DNA of 64,000 nucleotides from NCBI GenBank assembly GCA_900313615.1, contig OMRP01000005.1, positions 62,001-126,000 on the forward strand. Direction: 5' to 3'. A program made the translations under genes and the position numbers. A model generated the notes under the pieces. The model was given only the letters and a program-made list of their open reading frames with translations. It was not told where the DNA came from and did not search any database. Position 1 is the stretch's first letter, and each line of letters starts with the position of its first letter. Origin of the DNA: an uncultured Prevotellaceae bacterium. GTDB taxonomy: Bacteria > Bacteroidota > Bacteroidia > Bacteroidales > Bacteroidaceae. Positions 27,956 to 37,260 of the stretch are shown one piece after another.

Positions 27956-28510
27956 ATGACTGAAAAAGAAAAAATGCTTGGCGGCTTTGTTTATTCAGCT
28001 GTCGATGATGAATTGTTAAATGCGCTGAATGACGTAAAGTGCGTTATTCAACGTTATAACACACTGCCGGCGAACGATACGAAAGCGAAAAGGCAAATAC
28101 TTAAATCGTTGTTGGGACATGTGGCCGATGATGAGATAATCATCAACCAACCGTTTTATTGCGATTATGGGAAACAGATTAGTGTAGGCAAGCGGTTCTT
28201 CGCAAACTTTAACTTTACGGTTCTAGATGAAGCGAGAGTAACCATTGGAGATGATTGCTTCATAGGTCCTAATGTTAGTATTTATACAGCTTGTCATAGT
28301 ACGGATCCAGAGGAAAGGAACAGCAGAAAGGAGTGGGCCGAACCAGTATCTATAGGAAATAATGTGTGGATCGGGGGAAGTGTGGTTATCTTGTCGGGTA
28401 TAACTATTGGAGATAATGTGACAATTGGTGCTGGTTCGGTTGTTGTAAATGATATTCCTTCCAACAGCATAGCTGTGGGTAATCCATGTCGTGTGGTAAA
28501 GACTTTATAA
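27956..28510 (+). CDS. Sugar O-acetyltransferase (maltose/galactoside acetyltransferase-like)
   Basis: A 184-residue left-handed beta-helix acetyltransferase. The N-terminal Mac domain is present (TEKEKMLGGFVYSAVDDEL), followed by hexapeptide repeats (IGDDCFIGPNVSIYT, IGNNVWIGGSVVILSG, IGDNVTIGAGSVV). The catalytic His is in ACHSTDPEERN. It moves acetyl from acetyl-CoA to a sugar hydroxyl, probably as a detoxifying step. Single gene; a TTACTTTG box lies at 27911-27918. Confidence 0.9.
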   Translation: MTEKEKMLGGFVYSAVDDELLNALNDVKCVIQRYNTLPANDTKAKRQILKSLLGHVADDEIIINQPFYCDYGKQISVGKRFFANFNFTVLDEARVTIGDDCFIGPNVSIYTACHSTDPEERNSRKEWAEPVSIGNNVWIGGSVVILSGITIGDNVTIGAGSVVVNDIPSNSIAVGNPCRVVKTL

Positions 28511-28636
28511 AAACGCTACCATTGTTAATTATATGTTAAATTTATGTTAATTGTTGTGTCGAAAATACAACGATTGTATAAATATCGTATATTTGTACAT
28601 TGAAACACACAACGTTTAACCTTTAAATTTAATAGT

Positions 28637-29794
28637 ATGATTATTGGTATTCTCAAAGAGATTATGCACGACGAAGCGCGTGTTGCCGCTACTCCCGAAA
28701 CTGTGGCTAAATTTGTGAACGATGGTTTCGAGGTGTTGGTCGAAAAATCTGCTGGAGATGGAGCTCTTTATCATGATGAGGACTATCTAAAGGCTGGTGC
28801 CAAGATGTTGGAAAACCCTGTTGACATCTATGACAGGGCAGAGATGATTCTCAAAGTGAAGGAACCTCTTTTCAATGAGCAAATCGGGAAACATGAGGTG
28901 GAGATGATGCATCCAGGACAGGTGCTCATTACTTTTATTCATCCTGCTTCTCCAGTTAACCATGAAATGGTTAAGCGATTAACCAAACAAGGAGTCACGG
29001 CAATCACTCTCGATGGCATTCCACGTATCTCAAGGGCACAAAACATGGATGCGCTCACATCTATGAGCACATGTGCTGGCTATAAGGGTATCCTTATGGC
29101 GGCAAATCACCTTACTACGTTTATGCCACAGATGTTCACCGCGGTTGGACAAATCAAACCAGCCAAAGTGATGGTTATCGGTGTGGGTGTAGCTGGATTG
29201 CAGGCTCTCGCCACCGCAAAACGATTGGGTGCCATTACCTACGCAGCGGATATAAGACCTATGGCTTCGGAAAATGCCGGTAGTCTTGGTGCAAAAGTGG
29301 TCGATACGACAGTTCCACCAGAATTGGCAATTGCCGAAGGTGGCTATGCCAATCGTTTGCCAGCAGATGTGCTCATTCAGGAACAAGAGGCTCTGAAGGC
29401 TACCATACAAGAGATGGACATCGTGTTCTGTTCGGCTCTCATACCAGGAAAGGTGGCTCCCATCATCATCACGGAGGAAATGGTCAAGGGTATGAAACGT
29501 GGCTCGGTCATCGTCGATATCTCTATTGACCAAGGTGGCAACTGTGAACTCACCCCCAAAGGTGGAATGGAAACAAAATATGGCGTAACACTCATGGGCG
29601 TTAAGAATATTCCTGGATTGTTGCCTACAAGTTCTACCTGGATGTTCTCCAACAATCTCTACAACCTAGTGAAATACTTGGTTAAGGATGGTAAGGTGGT
29701 GCTCGATCGCACCGACGAGGTAATCGCGAAGAGTCTGGTTTGTATCGATGGGGAGTTGGTTCATGCGGGAGCTCGCGAGGCTATGGGAATCTAA
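28637..29794 (+). CDS. pntA: NAD(P) transhydrogenase alpha subunit, NAD-binding part
   Basis: A 385-residue soluble domain I of the proton-translocating transhydrogenase, which passes hydride from NADH to NADP and uses the proton gradient. It has the AlaDH/PNT N-terminal domain (MIIGILKEIMHDEARVAATPET) and the NAD-binding VMVIGVGVAGLQALATAKRLGA. The RQD-type loop and the STCAGYKGILMAANHL segment are present. The alpha subunit is split into two genes here, as in many bacteria; the second follows after 47 nt. A -7 box TATATTTG is at 28588-28595. Confidence 0.94.
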   Translation: MIIGILKEIMHDEARVAATPETVAKFVNDGFEVLVEKSAGDGALYHDEDYLKAGAKMLENPVDIYDRAEMILKVKEPLFNEQIGKHEVEMMHPGQVLITFIHPASPVNHEMVKRLTKQGVTAITLDGIPRISRAQNMDALTSMSTCAGYKGILMAANHLTTFMPQMFTAVGQIKPAKVMVIGVGVAGLQALATAKRLGAITYAADIRPMASENAGSLGAKVVDTTVPPELAIAEGGYANRLPADVLIQEQEALKATIQEMDIVFCSALIPGKVAPIIITEEMVKGMKRGSVIVDISIDQGGNCELTPKGGMETKYGVTLMGVKNIPGLLPTSSTWMFSNNLYNLVKYLVKDGKVVLDRTDEVIAKSLVCIDGELVHAGAREAMGI

Positions 29795-29813
29795 ACATCA
29801 AAAACCATAACAT

Positions 29814-29841
29814 CCCAACTCACAAACTCACGAACTCACAA
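29814..29841 (+). repeat. Short tandem repeat in the pntA intergenic gap
   Basis: The gap between the two alpha genes contains near-identical nine-base words of the form CTCACAAA/CTCACGAA repeated three times just before the next ATG. No function is evident; it is one of several low-complexity tails following stop codons in this window. Confidence 0.5.
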
Positions 29842-30141
29842 ATGATACATCCGCTCATCCTTGTTCTGGTATTCATCGTGTGCACTGTACTTGGCTATTT
29901 CATTATTAAGAATGTGCCGAGTCTGTTGCACACGCCCTTGATGTCGGGCATGAATGCCTTGTCTGGAGTGACCATCGTGGGTGCCATTAGTGCAACAGGC
30001 GTCGCTATGTTGGGTGATGGCAACTGGTTGTCACAACTTGTCGGCACGGTGGCCATCGTGTTGGCCGCGATAAATGTGTTCGGTGGCTTTGGCGTTACAT
30101 ATCGTATGCTGATGATGTTCAACAGAAAAAAGAAAAATTGA
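29842..30141 (+). CDS. NAD(P) transhydrogenase alpha subunit, membrane part
   Basis: A 99-residue membrane protein with three hydrophobic helices and the conserved HTPLMSGMNALSGV segment of transhydrogenase domain II, followed by LVGTVAIVLAAINVFGGF and TYRMLMMF. The true start is the ATG at 29842; an upstream in-frame start would read through the tail of the first alpha gene. Together with the first and third genes it forms the transhydrogenase. Only 6 nt separates it from the beta gene. Confidence 0.92.
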   Translation: MIHPLILVLVFIVCTVLGYFIIKNVPSLLHTPLMSGMNALSGVTIVGAISATGVAMLGDGNWLSQLVGTVAIVLAAINVFGGFGVTYRMLMMFNRKKKN

Positions 30142-30147
30142 CGGTTT

Positions 30148-31734
30148 ATGACTACTCTTCAAATCATATTAAGTGCCGTCCTCTCTGTTGTTGTGCTTCT
30201 TGGCATATCCATGATGAGTAAAGTGCAGACAGCTGTCAAAGGTAACTTTCTGTCTGCCTTGGCCATGCTTATCGGTATTGTAGTGACGCTTGTTTTCAGT
30301 GGGGCGTTGTTGGCATGGACCATCTATCCTGCCATTATCGTTGGTGCACTCATTGGTGGAACAATGGCCGTTAGGGTGAAGATGATTCAGATGCCGCAGA
30401 CGGTTGCTCTGTTCAATGGTCTTGGTGGTGGCGCATCTGCTCTTGTAGGGGCGCTCTCGGTCATGGAAATTGGATTCAGCGCCCCACAGGTGATGGAGAT
30501 TACCGCAAATGGTTATTGGCCTTTCGTCCGATTCACTGGACTTCTTGCGGTGGCTATTGGTATGACAACCCTTGTTGGTAGCCTTGTTGCAGCTGGAAAA
30601 CTGCATCGGCTATTGCCGCAGAAACCCATACAATGGCCAGCACATTCTATTGTCACCATGCTCTTTCTCATCATCACATTGGGATTTGTTGTGGCTGGTA
30701 TCTGGGCAGAGCCAAAAGCCATGCCGTTATGCTTGGGCGGTACTATGGTGGCAGCGGCATTCTTTGGACTCTATTTCGCGGTAAGGGTAGGTGGAGCCGA
30801 TATGCCCATTACCATCTCGCTACTCAACTCATTGTCGGGAGTGGCAGGTGCTATTGCTGGAATGGCCATTAGCGATGTGTTCTTGGTTGCTGTAGGCGGA
30901 ATAGTTGGAGCCTCGGGGTTGTTGCTCACGCAGATAATGTGTCGTGCCATGAATCGCAGTCTCATTCATATTCTTGTGCCGCAAAAGTCTTCGTCTCCAC
31001 CCCCTTCAACTTCAATCAATGCCCTTGATCAAGGAAAAGATACTACTTCTAACCTTTTACCTCTCACCAAAAGAATTATGGATTTAGAAAAGAAAATACA
31101 AGAACTCGAGGAAATCGTCAAGCAACTTGAAAACCGTGTGCAGACGCTTTCCGGACAAGTGGATGGCTTGGAATCACAAACATCTTCAGGCATTGCCATG
31201 GATGCCAAATGCAATCACGATGCGCCACCTACTGCAGCCTCTGTGCTCGCTGCCGCAAAGGATGTGATTATCGTTCCTGGCTATGGCATGGCCTTGGCGC
31301 AGGCTCAGCATCTCGTCAAACAACTTGCCGACAAATTGGAAAGTAGGGGAGCACGTGTTCGCTATGCCATCCATCCCGTGGCTGGACGTATGCCTGGGCA
31401 CATGAACGTGTTGCTGGCTGAGGCGAATGTCGATTATGATGTGCTCTTTGAGATGGATGCCATCAATGATGACTTTGCCAAGACTGATGCTGTTGTTGTC
31501 ATTGGTGCCAATGATGTGATGAACCCTGCTGCGCGTAATGCTGAAGGTACTCCTATCTATGGTATGCCTGTGCTCAATGTCGATGCTGCACCACAGGTCA
31601 TTGTGTGCAACTATGACTTGAAACCTGGCTATGCTGGTGTGGAAAACCCCATTTATACTCGTGAGCAGGGAGTGTTCCTTGAATTGGGCGATGCGAAAGA
31701 GACACTAAGCAGGCTGATAGCAGGAATCAATTAA
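30148..31734 (+). CDS. pntB: NAD(P) transhydrogenase beta subunit with extra coiled-coil linker
   Basis: A 528-residue protein, about 65 longer than E. coli PntB (462). Residues 1-275 hold the helices of domain II; 358-528 are the NADP-binding domain III with IIVPGYGMALAQAQ, HPVAGRMPGHMNVLLAEA and NDVMNPAARN. In between, residues 280-355 are an added linker: a Ser/Pro/Thr stretch then a heptad-type coiled coil of about 40 residues. The NADP 2'-phosphate loop, KRS in E. coli, reads NYD at 488-490 here. Third gene of the operon; domain assignment is firm, the cofactor effect is inference. Confidence 0.93.
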   Translation: MTTLQIILSAVLSVVVLLGISMMSKVQTAVKGNFLSALAMLIGIVVTLVFSGALLAWTIYPAIIVGALIGGTMAVRVKMIQMPQTVALFNGLGGGASALVGALSVMEIGFSAPQVMEITANGYWPFVRFTGLLAVAIGMTTLVGSLVAAGKLHRLLPQKPIQWPAHSIVTMLFLIITLGFVVAGIWAEPKAMPLCLGGTMVAAAFFGLYFAVRVGGADMPITISLLNSLSGVAGAIAGMAISDVFLVAVGGIVGASGLLLTQIMCRAMNRSLIHILVPQKSSSPPPSTSINALDQGKDTTSNLLPLTKRIMDLEKKIQELEEIVKQLENRVQTLSGQVDGLESQTSSGIAMDAKCNHDAPPTAASVLAAAKDVIIVPGYGMALAQAQHLVKQLADKLESRGARVRYAIHPVAGRMPGHMNVLLAEANVDYDVLFEMDAINDDFAKTDAVVVIGANDVMNPAARNAEGTPIYGMPVLNVDAAPQVIVCNYDLKPGYAGVENPIYTREQGVFLELGDAKETLSRLIAGIN

Positions 31735-31786
31735 CTTAGCCGATTCCATAGAATACTGCTATTTCTATTTTTAAAATAGGAAGAAG

Positions 31787-32620
31787 CTAAATCATTATTT
31801 CCCCGTCGAACACAAATTCGGCGGGGCCTGTCATATAAACATGGTTGTCAGCCTCTCTCCACTCGATGAAGAGCTTGCCGCCATCCATGATAATGGATGA
31901 TTTCCTTCCCACACGGCCTGTTGCTGCTGCGGCAACAGCAGTAGCGCAAGCACCCGTTCCACAAGCCATGGTGATTCCACTGCCACGTTCCCATACACGA
32001 ACCCGGATAGTGTCTTTACTTTCAACATGCGCAAACTCAATGTTGCATCTTTTGGGAAAAACAGGATGGTATTCAAATATATGGCCTGATGATTCTACAG
32101 TGTTCACGTCGTCAGTAAAGATGACATAATGGGGATTGCCCATCGACACAAACAAGCCCTCTGCTTCTGCCTTTTGCAAAATGGAGGAAGGTGAAAAGTC
32201 TTTAACCAATTCGGGACGGAAAAGTTGCTTATCCTCAAACACAGGCGCACCCATGTCGATAGTAACACTTTCCACAACACGTCCAGAAGTGGACAACCAC
32301 ATCTGTTTCACACCAGATAATGTTTCCAACCGTAAAAACGTATTGTTGGTAAGACCGCGCTCGTAAACGTATTTTCCAATACAACGTGCTGCATTGCCAC
32401 ACATAAGCGCCTCACTGCCGTCAGCATTGAAGATTCGCATGGAAAAATCGGCATTATCTACAGAAGGTTTGCCAAAAATTACCAAACCATCGCTACCTAT
32501 ACCTTTGTGCCTGTCACTCCACAACCGGGAAAGATGTGATGGGTTGGGAAGATGATATCTAGTGGCGTCAACAAAAATATAGTCGTTGCCGCAACCGTGC
32601 ATCTTAGTAAAGGTTATCAT
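31787..32620 (-). CDS. dapF: Diaminopimelate epimerase
   Basis: Converts LL- to meso-diaminopimelate for lysine and peptidoglycan. The 277-residue protein has the two catalytic cysteines, C74 in MCGNAARC and C220 in ACGTGACA, and the usual N-terminal [12 protein letters not shown]. Normal length, cytoplasmic. It starts 8 nt after the stop of the upstream secreted protein gene, which suggests one transcript. Confidence 0.96.
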   Translation of the reverse strand: MITFTKMHGCGNDYIFVDATRYHLPNPSHLSRLWSDRHKGIGSDGLVIFGKPSVDNADFSMRIFNADGSEALMCGNAARCIGKYVYERGLTNNTFLRLETLSGVKQMWLSTSGRVVESVTIDMGAPVFEDKQLFRPELVKDFSPSSILQKAEAEGLFVSMGNPHYVIFTDDVNTVESSGHIFEYHPVFPKRCNIEFAHVESKDTIRVRVWERGSGITMACGTGACATAVAAAATGRVGRKSSIIMDGGKLFIEWREADNHVYMTGPAEFVFDGEIMI

Positions 32621-32628
32621 ACCTCTCT

Positions 32629-33297
32629 TTAATATTCAACGGCCAATGTCTTTTCTCCCATTCTTTGCAATGGACGGCGTTCCAGTTTGCTCCATTTTTC
32701 TTTGCGCTTCACTTTGTCATCGAAAACATTGTCTGTGATACGCTGTTGTTTATGGGTGAGGTAATTCTCACTCACAATGGTACGTTCTCCACTGTTGCGC
32801 GACATACATTCCTCATCTTTCCCTATCAGGAAGAAATCTTCGTTTTGGTAACGGAAGGTGTATTTGGATGACGATGTCTGCCAAGAGCCCGCAGAAGAGA
32901 ACTCAGATATGCCAATTTCCAATGTTCCACGGAGGGTGATGTTCAGTGTGGCATCAATGCTGATATACTCGTTTTCACGGGCTGGCACAACATTGTCGTA
33001 CGACTTCCATAGATGATAATTACCTGATGGCTCCCTAAAATAGATGGCTAATAGGGGCTGGTTGAAATTATACACATATCCATCATCGCGCACTTTCAAG
33101 TGCTCGCTAAAGTTGGGATAGGTAAGAATGACCATATCTAAACGGCCATCTTTGTTCAAATCGCCATTTGCCACTTCAAAAGACCAACCTTCAGGAACAA
33201 TTTCGGTTACTGCTGTTCCGTTTTCTTTCAACTGTTGCGAAGAGATGGTAAGCGTAAAACCAAACAACAGAATTAAAGTAGATGCGAATGCTTTCAT
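32629..33297 (-). CDS. Secreted protein of unknown function
   Basis: A 222-residue exported protein; signal peptide ends TISS-Q. An FG-GAP/VCBS-like calcium loop [15 protein letters not shown] follows near residue 45, then a mixed beta region with paired Tyr/Trp and a basic C-terminal part. No catalytic motif I can name. It has a TATCTTTG box at 33330-33323 (minus) and is directly upstream of dapF. Confidence 0.65.
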   Translation of the reverse strand: MKAFASTLILLFGFTLTISSQQLKENGTAVTEIVPEGWSFEVANGDLNKDGRLDMVILTYPNFSEHLKVRDDGYVYNFNQPLLAIYFREPSGNYHLWKSYDNVVPARENEYISIDATLNITLRGTLEIGISEFSSAGSWQTSSSKYTFRYQNEDFFLIGKDEECMSRNSGERTIVSENYLTHKQQRITDNVFDDKVKRKEKWSKLERRPLQRMGEKTLAVEY

Positions 33298-33504
33298 TTT
33301 ACAGGTGTTTAAATAACTATTGCAAAGATAGCATCTTCTATCTTATTATCCTAATTTATGAGATATTATAGTAGCAAATACCATTTTTTCATGATGAAAT
33401 TAGGTATTGTTGATGTATAATTCATCGTTTTTTCTTACTTTTGCATCATGGTTCATGACCATCCTCGTTGCCATAATCATAAAACCGACCAAAACCTTTA
33501 TGAG

Positions 33505-34278
33505 ATGAAAACAACATTCATTTCTTTTTTATTCGCCTTAATGCTCATGTTTATTGCATGTGCTAAAAAACAACCAACAGTTTCTCCAGTTGAACGGACA
33601 AATGCTGAGATGGCAGGAAAGAAGCCACAGATTGCTCAAGTAGATTCATCAAAATTGTCAGAAGAGGCCGATTCTGTTGATGAGGCGCCTGTACCTGAAG
33701 GTATAGAGGGCATCCAGCAAGTATGGCGTGACAAGCCCATCTCTCTTGATACTCCTAAGGTTGATATCCAGACTATGGCTAAAGCGTTCTGTGAACAGTA
33801 CCCAGGTTTTGAACCTAATCGCGTACTAAGAGACCATTTTGATGGCCAGACAAAAAAGACGGAGGAGCAAGACTATTATGTTAATTTAGAAGCACCAAGC
33901 GGATATGTTTCCATCGAAACGACCACAGAACTGCCAACAGGTACGACCTTGTGCTTTTGGAATCGGAGAAAAGGTCATAAGTTGTTGGCGGCGTGGATGG
34001 AATGCCAGAAAGAAGGAAAAAAGGCAGAACATCTGTTGGTATTCTATGATTATGATCCGAATACGAAAGTGATGACACCGGAACCAACCCTTTCCGATGA
34101 GTTAACTCGTATCACTAAGAAATTTCCTGATTGGTCGCTCCGTTTACCCTCTGTGGGTAAGGACATTGAAATTATGGCATTTAGTGGACAGGATAGTGCT
34201 GAGAATTTCAAAGTAACTTATTATGACTGGAAATGGAATGGGCAATCTTTTCATTTCAATCCTAATGGACACGAATAA
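33505..34278 (+). CDS. Lipoprotein of unknown function
   Basis: A 257-residue protein. Signal peptide with lipobox MFIAC (Cys 19), then a disordered acidic stretch up to about 70 and a mixed domain with a C-terminal YDWKWNGQSFHF. I start at 33505, where the lipoprotein signal begins; an upstream ATG (33448) would prepend a non-hydrophobic 19 residues. A TACTTTTG box is at 33436-33443. No named domain recognised. Terminator follows. Confidence 0.7.
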   Translation: MKTTFISFLFALMLMFIACAKKQPTVSPVERTNAEMAGKKPQIAQVDSSKLSEEADSVDEAPVPEGIEGIQQVWRDKPISLDTPKVDIQTMAKAFCEQYPGFEPNRVLRDHFDGQTKKTEEQDYYVNLEAPSGYVSIETTTELPTGTTLCFWNRRKGHKLLAAWMECQKEGKKAEHLLVFYDYDPNTKVMTPEPTLSDELTRITKKFPDWSLRLPSVGKDIEIMAFSGQDSAENFKVTYYDWKWNGQSFHFNPNGHE

Positions 34279-34317
34279 TCCTTTTGTGAAACAGTGATGG
34301 AAGACTAACACCACAGA

Positions 34318-34354
34318 AAAAGACTACCTCTTCATAGTGAAGGGGTAGTCTTTT
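34318..34354. terminator. Intrinsic terminator
   Basis: Arms AAAAGACTACCTCTTCA and TGAAGGGGTAGTCTTTT around a three-base loop, one T-G wobble. Serves the upstream lipoprotein gene and possibly the converging one. Confidence 0.85.
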
Positions 34355-34411
34355 CCCTATATGGAGTAAATCGATAGGCGGCAGATAACACCGACAAGCG
34401 ATGATAAATCG

Positions 34412-34978
34412 TTATTGTCGCAGTTTAAACGATTGGATGCAGTGGACACGACCAGCAGCCAAGGTCTTCTCGCCTTCGCTGTCGTATGTGTAGGTGATTT
34501 GGTAACGACGATCTCCTCGATATACCACACGCATCATCTCATGAATAGGTATGACATCATCGAAATCATACATATACATCCACTCGTCGTCTTTATACTC
34601 ACTGCCGGGAGAAAAAGCTTCCACTTCAGCCAATGTCTGTTCAAACTCTGCTTTGCGCTCATCGGCACTCCAACCTTTCGCCTTTTCTTTCACCTCGATG
34701 GTGAGGTTGTTCATTCCTTTGTCGGGCAGTTCCATACGTACGATGTCCACCTCTCCAGCCACACTACTGGTGTCGCTAACCATGATGTCGGGATATTCTA
34801 TACTATAACCGTAGCGGTTATTTGTGTAAGTCTTAAACTTCATTCCTTTTATAGCGGCCGAGTCGGTATGCATGGCTTCTTCCGATGGTCGTTCAGCCTT
34901 GCCGTCGCAACCCATATAGAAGATGAAACCTGCTATAAGCAAAACGAGAAATAAAAGGGCAAATAGAATCTTTTTCAT
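34412..34978 (-). CDS. Lipoprotein of unknown function
   Basis: A 188-residue protein with a lipoprotein signal (hydrophobic LLFLVLLIAGFIFYMGC, Cys 24). The mature part has YGYSIEYPDIM, a PsbP/Mog1-like opening seen in many small lipoproteins, and a C-terminal beta region with RYQITYTYDSEGEK. Function unknown. A TAACTTTG box is on the minus strand at 35008-35001. Confidence 0.7.
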   Translation of the reverse strand: MKKILFALLFLVLLIAGFIFYMGCDGKAERPSEEAMHTDSAAIKGMKFKTYTNNRYGYSIEYPDIMVSDTSSVAGEVDIVRMELPDKGMNNLTIEVKEKAKGWSADERKAEFEQTLAEVEAFSPGSEYKDDEWMYMYDFDDVIPIHEMMRVVYRGDRRYQITYTYDSEGEKTLAAGRVHCIQSFKLRQ

Positions 34979-35095
34979 TGCATTTCATACTTTAAAAAAG
35001 CAAAGTTATATAAAAATAGTTGTTTAGCCTCTTATTTTCCGAAAAAAATCGTAATATTGCAAAAGAAAAGTATAAAACCATCAAAATCAAACAAT

Positions 35096-35296
35096 ATGAC
35101 AGTAATCATAAACCAACAAGAAGTCGAGATTTTTGAAGGTGCTTTGGTTAAGCATGCGCTTCTTCGTTACTTCGTGCAAAATAAGCTTGATAAGTCGAAT
35201 ATCAATGAGGTGGAAATACTCGACAAGTATGGACATGTCATCGATCACGATGCACCAATTTCCGAAAACCAGCAACTTTCTTTTGAAAACACATGA
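35096..35296 (+). CDS. Small beta-grasp-like protein
   Basis: A 66-residue protein, no signal. Strand-helix-strand pattern (MTVIINQQEVEIFEGALVKH, then NEVEILDKYGHVI and NQQLSFENT) like a ubiquitin or ThiS fold, but it lacks a C-terminal Gly-Gly. Its stop overlaps the ATG of the 5'-nucleotidase gene by 4 nt, so the two are made together. Start at 35096 chosen by fold; an earlier in-frame start lies on the -7 box. Confidence 0.55.
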   Translation: MTVIINQQEVEIFEGALVKHALLRYFVQNKLDKSNINEVEILDKYGHVIDHDAPISENQQLSFENT

Positions 35297-36720
35297 AAAG
35301 AATAATCATTTCATTTGCCCTTACCGTAGGCCTTTTTTCCGTTTCATACGCACAAAAAAAAGAGGTGCATATCCTTTCCACTAACGACATGCATGCTGCC
35401 ATCGACAGATTCCCTCAACTCGCCGTGGTAGCCGATAGCCTGCGTGCGCTCTATCCGTCTCTGCTTATCTTTTCTGCAGGTGACAACAGGACGGGAAATC
35501 CATACAATGACCTATATGACATACCGGCTTATCCAATGGTGGCGCTCATGAATATCGTGGGATTCAATGCCACGGCAATTGGGAATCATGAGTTCGACTC
35601 GAAAGCTGAAGGATTGGCACGACTTATCAACATGTCGGCTTTTTCATACCTCTGTGCCAATATTCATCCTGATCCCTCATTGGGTATCCATACTTTCCCC
35701 TCGCAAGTGTTTGATGCTGATGGTGTGAAAGTGGGGGTGATAGGTAGTGTGCAACTGGGCACTCATGGCATCCCAGACACTCATCCAGATAATGTGGAGG
35801 GTATATCGTTTTCACCTGTCAACGAAACGTTGCAACAATATGAGTGGATGCACAACCAATGCGATGTAACTATTTTCCTTTCGCACAATGGCTATGAAAC
35901 AGAAAGGGAAATGCCCAATATGTTTCCATGGGTTGATGTAATCATCGGTGGACATTCTCATACGCAACTCAATGGTGGAGAGATGCTTAATGGAGTGCTC
36001 GTTACTCAAAATGCCAATAAATTGGGCAAGGTAACGCATATCACCATTAAACTGGAAGATGGTAAGATTATCAGCAAGGAAGCAGAGAATATTGACCTTA
36101 CAAAGTGCTCGGCAAAAAATACAGTGGTGGCCGAACTAGTGCGTTTCTTCAATGACAACGAGACTTTCAAGAGGGTGCTTGCACAGGCTACTACACCATT
36201 TGAGACGTACGAAGAGTTGGGTTGCCTCATGTGCGATGCGTTTTACAAGGAGACAGGTGCTGACGTGGGAATAGAGAACTATGGAGGAGTACGTTATGAA
36301 ACGCATCCTGCTGGTGACATAACCGTCAACGATGTCCTTCGCCTCGACCCATTCCGTAATGATGCGGTAATGCTTGAACTGACGGGTGAGGAACTGCGGC
36401 AGATGCTCATTGCATGCCATGACAACGATGACAACAACTTCCCTTATGTGGGGGGTGTCAGGTGTGAGGTGTATTACGACAAGGCGGACAGCACAAAGAT
36501 CAAAAAACTACAACTCCTCACGCTTGAAGGTGACAAACTGGACTTGAAGAAAAAATATAAGGTGGTGACGAATAGCTACGTCGTGGCTATAAGTACTTCA
36601 CCACGCAAAGACCAAGGACGGAGTCTAAACCGTGAGACAACAGACCTTATCATGAAATATCTTGAGCATGAGGGATATGTCAGTTATCAAGGTGAACGAC
36701 GCATCCTTGAAATTAAATAG
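35293..36720 (+). CDS. 5'-nucleotidase / metallophosphatase (UshA family)
   Basis: A 475-residue secreted enzyme with signal peptide (ALTVGLFSVSYA-Q). Metal site: STNDMHAAID, SAGDNRTGNPYN, GNHEFDSK, GGHSHTQ. The C-terminal 5'-nucleotidase domain has ENYGGVR and DPFRNDAVML. These enzymes dephosphorylate nucleotides and other phosphoesters in the periplasm. Translationally coupled to the small beta-grasp-like protein. Length is slightly shorter than typical UshA (about 550), as for many Bacteroidota members. Confidence 0.88.
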   Translation: MKRIIISFALTVGLFSVSYAQKKEVHILSTNDMHAAIDRFPQLAVVADSLRALYPSLLIFSAGDNRTGNPYNDLYDIPAYPMVALMNIVGFNATAIGNHEFDSKAEGLARLINMSAFSYLCANIHPDPSLGIHTFPSQVFDADGVKVGVIGSVQLGTHGIPDTHPDNVEGISFSPVNETLQQYEWMHNQCDVTIFLSHNGYETEREMPNMFPWVDVIIGGHSHTQLNGGEMLNGVLVTQNANKLGKVTHITIKLEDGKIISKEAENIDLTKCSAKNTVVAELVRFFNDNETFKRVLAQATTPFETYEELGCLMCDAFYKETGADVGIENYGGVRYETHPAGDITVNDVLRLDPFRNDAVMLELTGEELRQMLIACHDNDDNNFPYVGGVRCEVYYDKADSTKIKKLQLLTLEGDKLDLKKKYKVVTNSYVVAISTSPRKDQGRSLNRETTDLIMKYLEHEGYVSYQGERRILEIK

Positions 36721-36753
36721 TAGTATTCAATAACCCTATTAAAATCCTTAATT

Positions 36754-37260
36754 ATGAAAAAAGCATGCCTTTTCTTTTTGTTTGCCATCTTGTCCTTGGC
36801 AAGTGCCCATGCACAAATGATGGAAGTGTTTATCTATGATGGCAATGGTTCCTATTCCAATGTACGTAGCACACCTAATGGTAAAATAGTTGACCGCATA
36901 CCGACCAACCAAGATGCCATGCTTAATGTCTACGCTCCAGTAAATGGGTGGTGGGAGATAGCAGATGGTAGTTATTTTGTGCCTGATGGTGGCATGCCAC
37001 GGCTTGCGGCTGCTAAAAGTTATTATATTCACCATTCATGCATAGCGGTGAGTACAAGAAATTATGGCGGACAACGTCTTCAATTAAGAAAGACGCCATC
37101 CGCCAAAGGGGCTGTCGTGTACTCCTTCAGTCAGGAGATAAATTTAAGACCTATTGACATCAAAAATGGATGGGTTAAGGTGAAGACACTTGATGGAAAG
37201 TACACAGGATGGATTCAGCAAGAGTGGCTCTGTGGCAATTCCGTCACAAATTGCAACTGA
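36754..37260 (+). CDS. Bacterial SH3-domain protein
   Basis: A 168-residue secreted protein with signal peptide ending AHA-Q. Two SH3b-like domains: residues 22-70 (NVRSTPNGKIVDRIPT, WWEIADG) and 95-160 (LQLRKTPSAKGAVVYSF, GWVKVKTLDGKYTGWIQ). Such domains often bind peptidoglycan. It starts 33 nt after the nucleotidase gene. Its stop TGA and the opposite strand CE15 stop form the palindrome TGATCA. Confidence 0.8.
   Translation: MKKACLFFLFAILSLASAHAQMMEVFIYDGNGSYSNVRSTPNGKIVDRIPTNQDAMLNVYAPVNGWWEIADGSYFVPDGGMPRLAAAKSYYIHHSCIAVSTRNYGGQRLQLRKTPSAKGAVVYSFSQEINLRPIDIKNGWVKVKTLDGKYTGWIQQEWLCGNSVTNCN

Noticed and set aside
29030-29533. 167-codon minus-strand frame
   Set aside because: Antisense to the transhydrogenase alpha gene; His/Cys-rich composition typical of a shadow.
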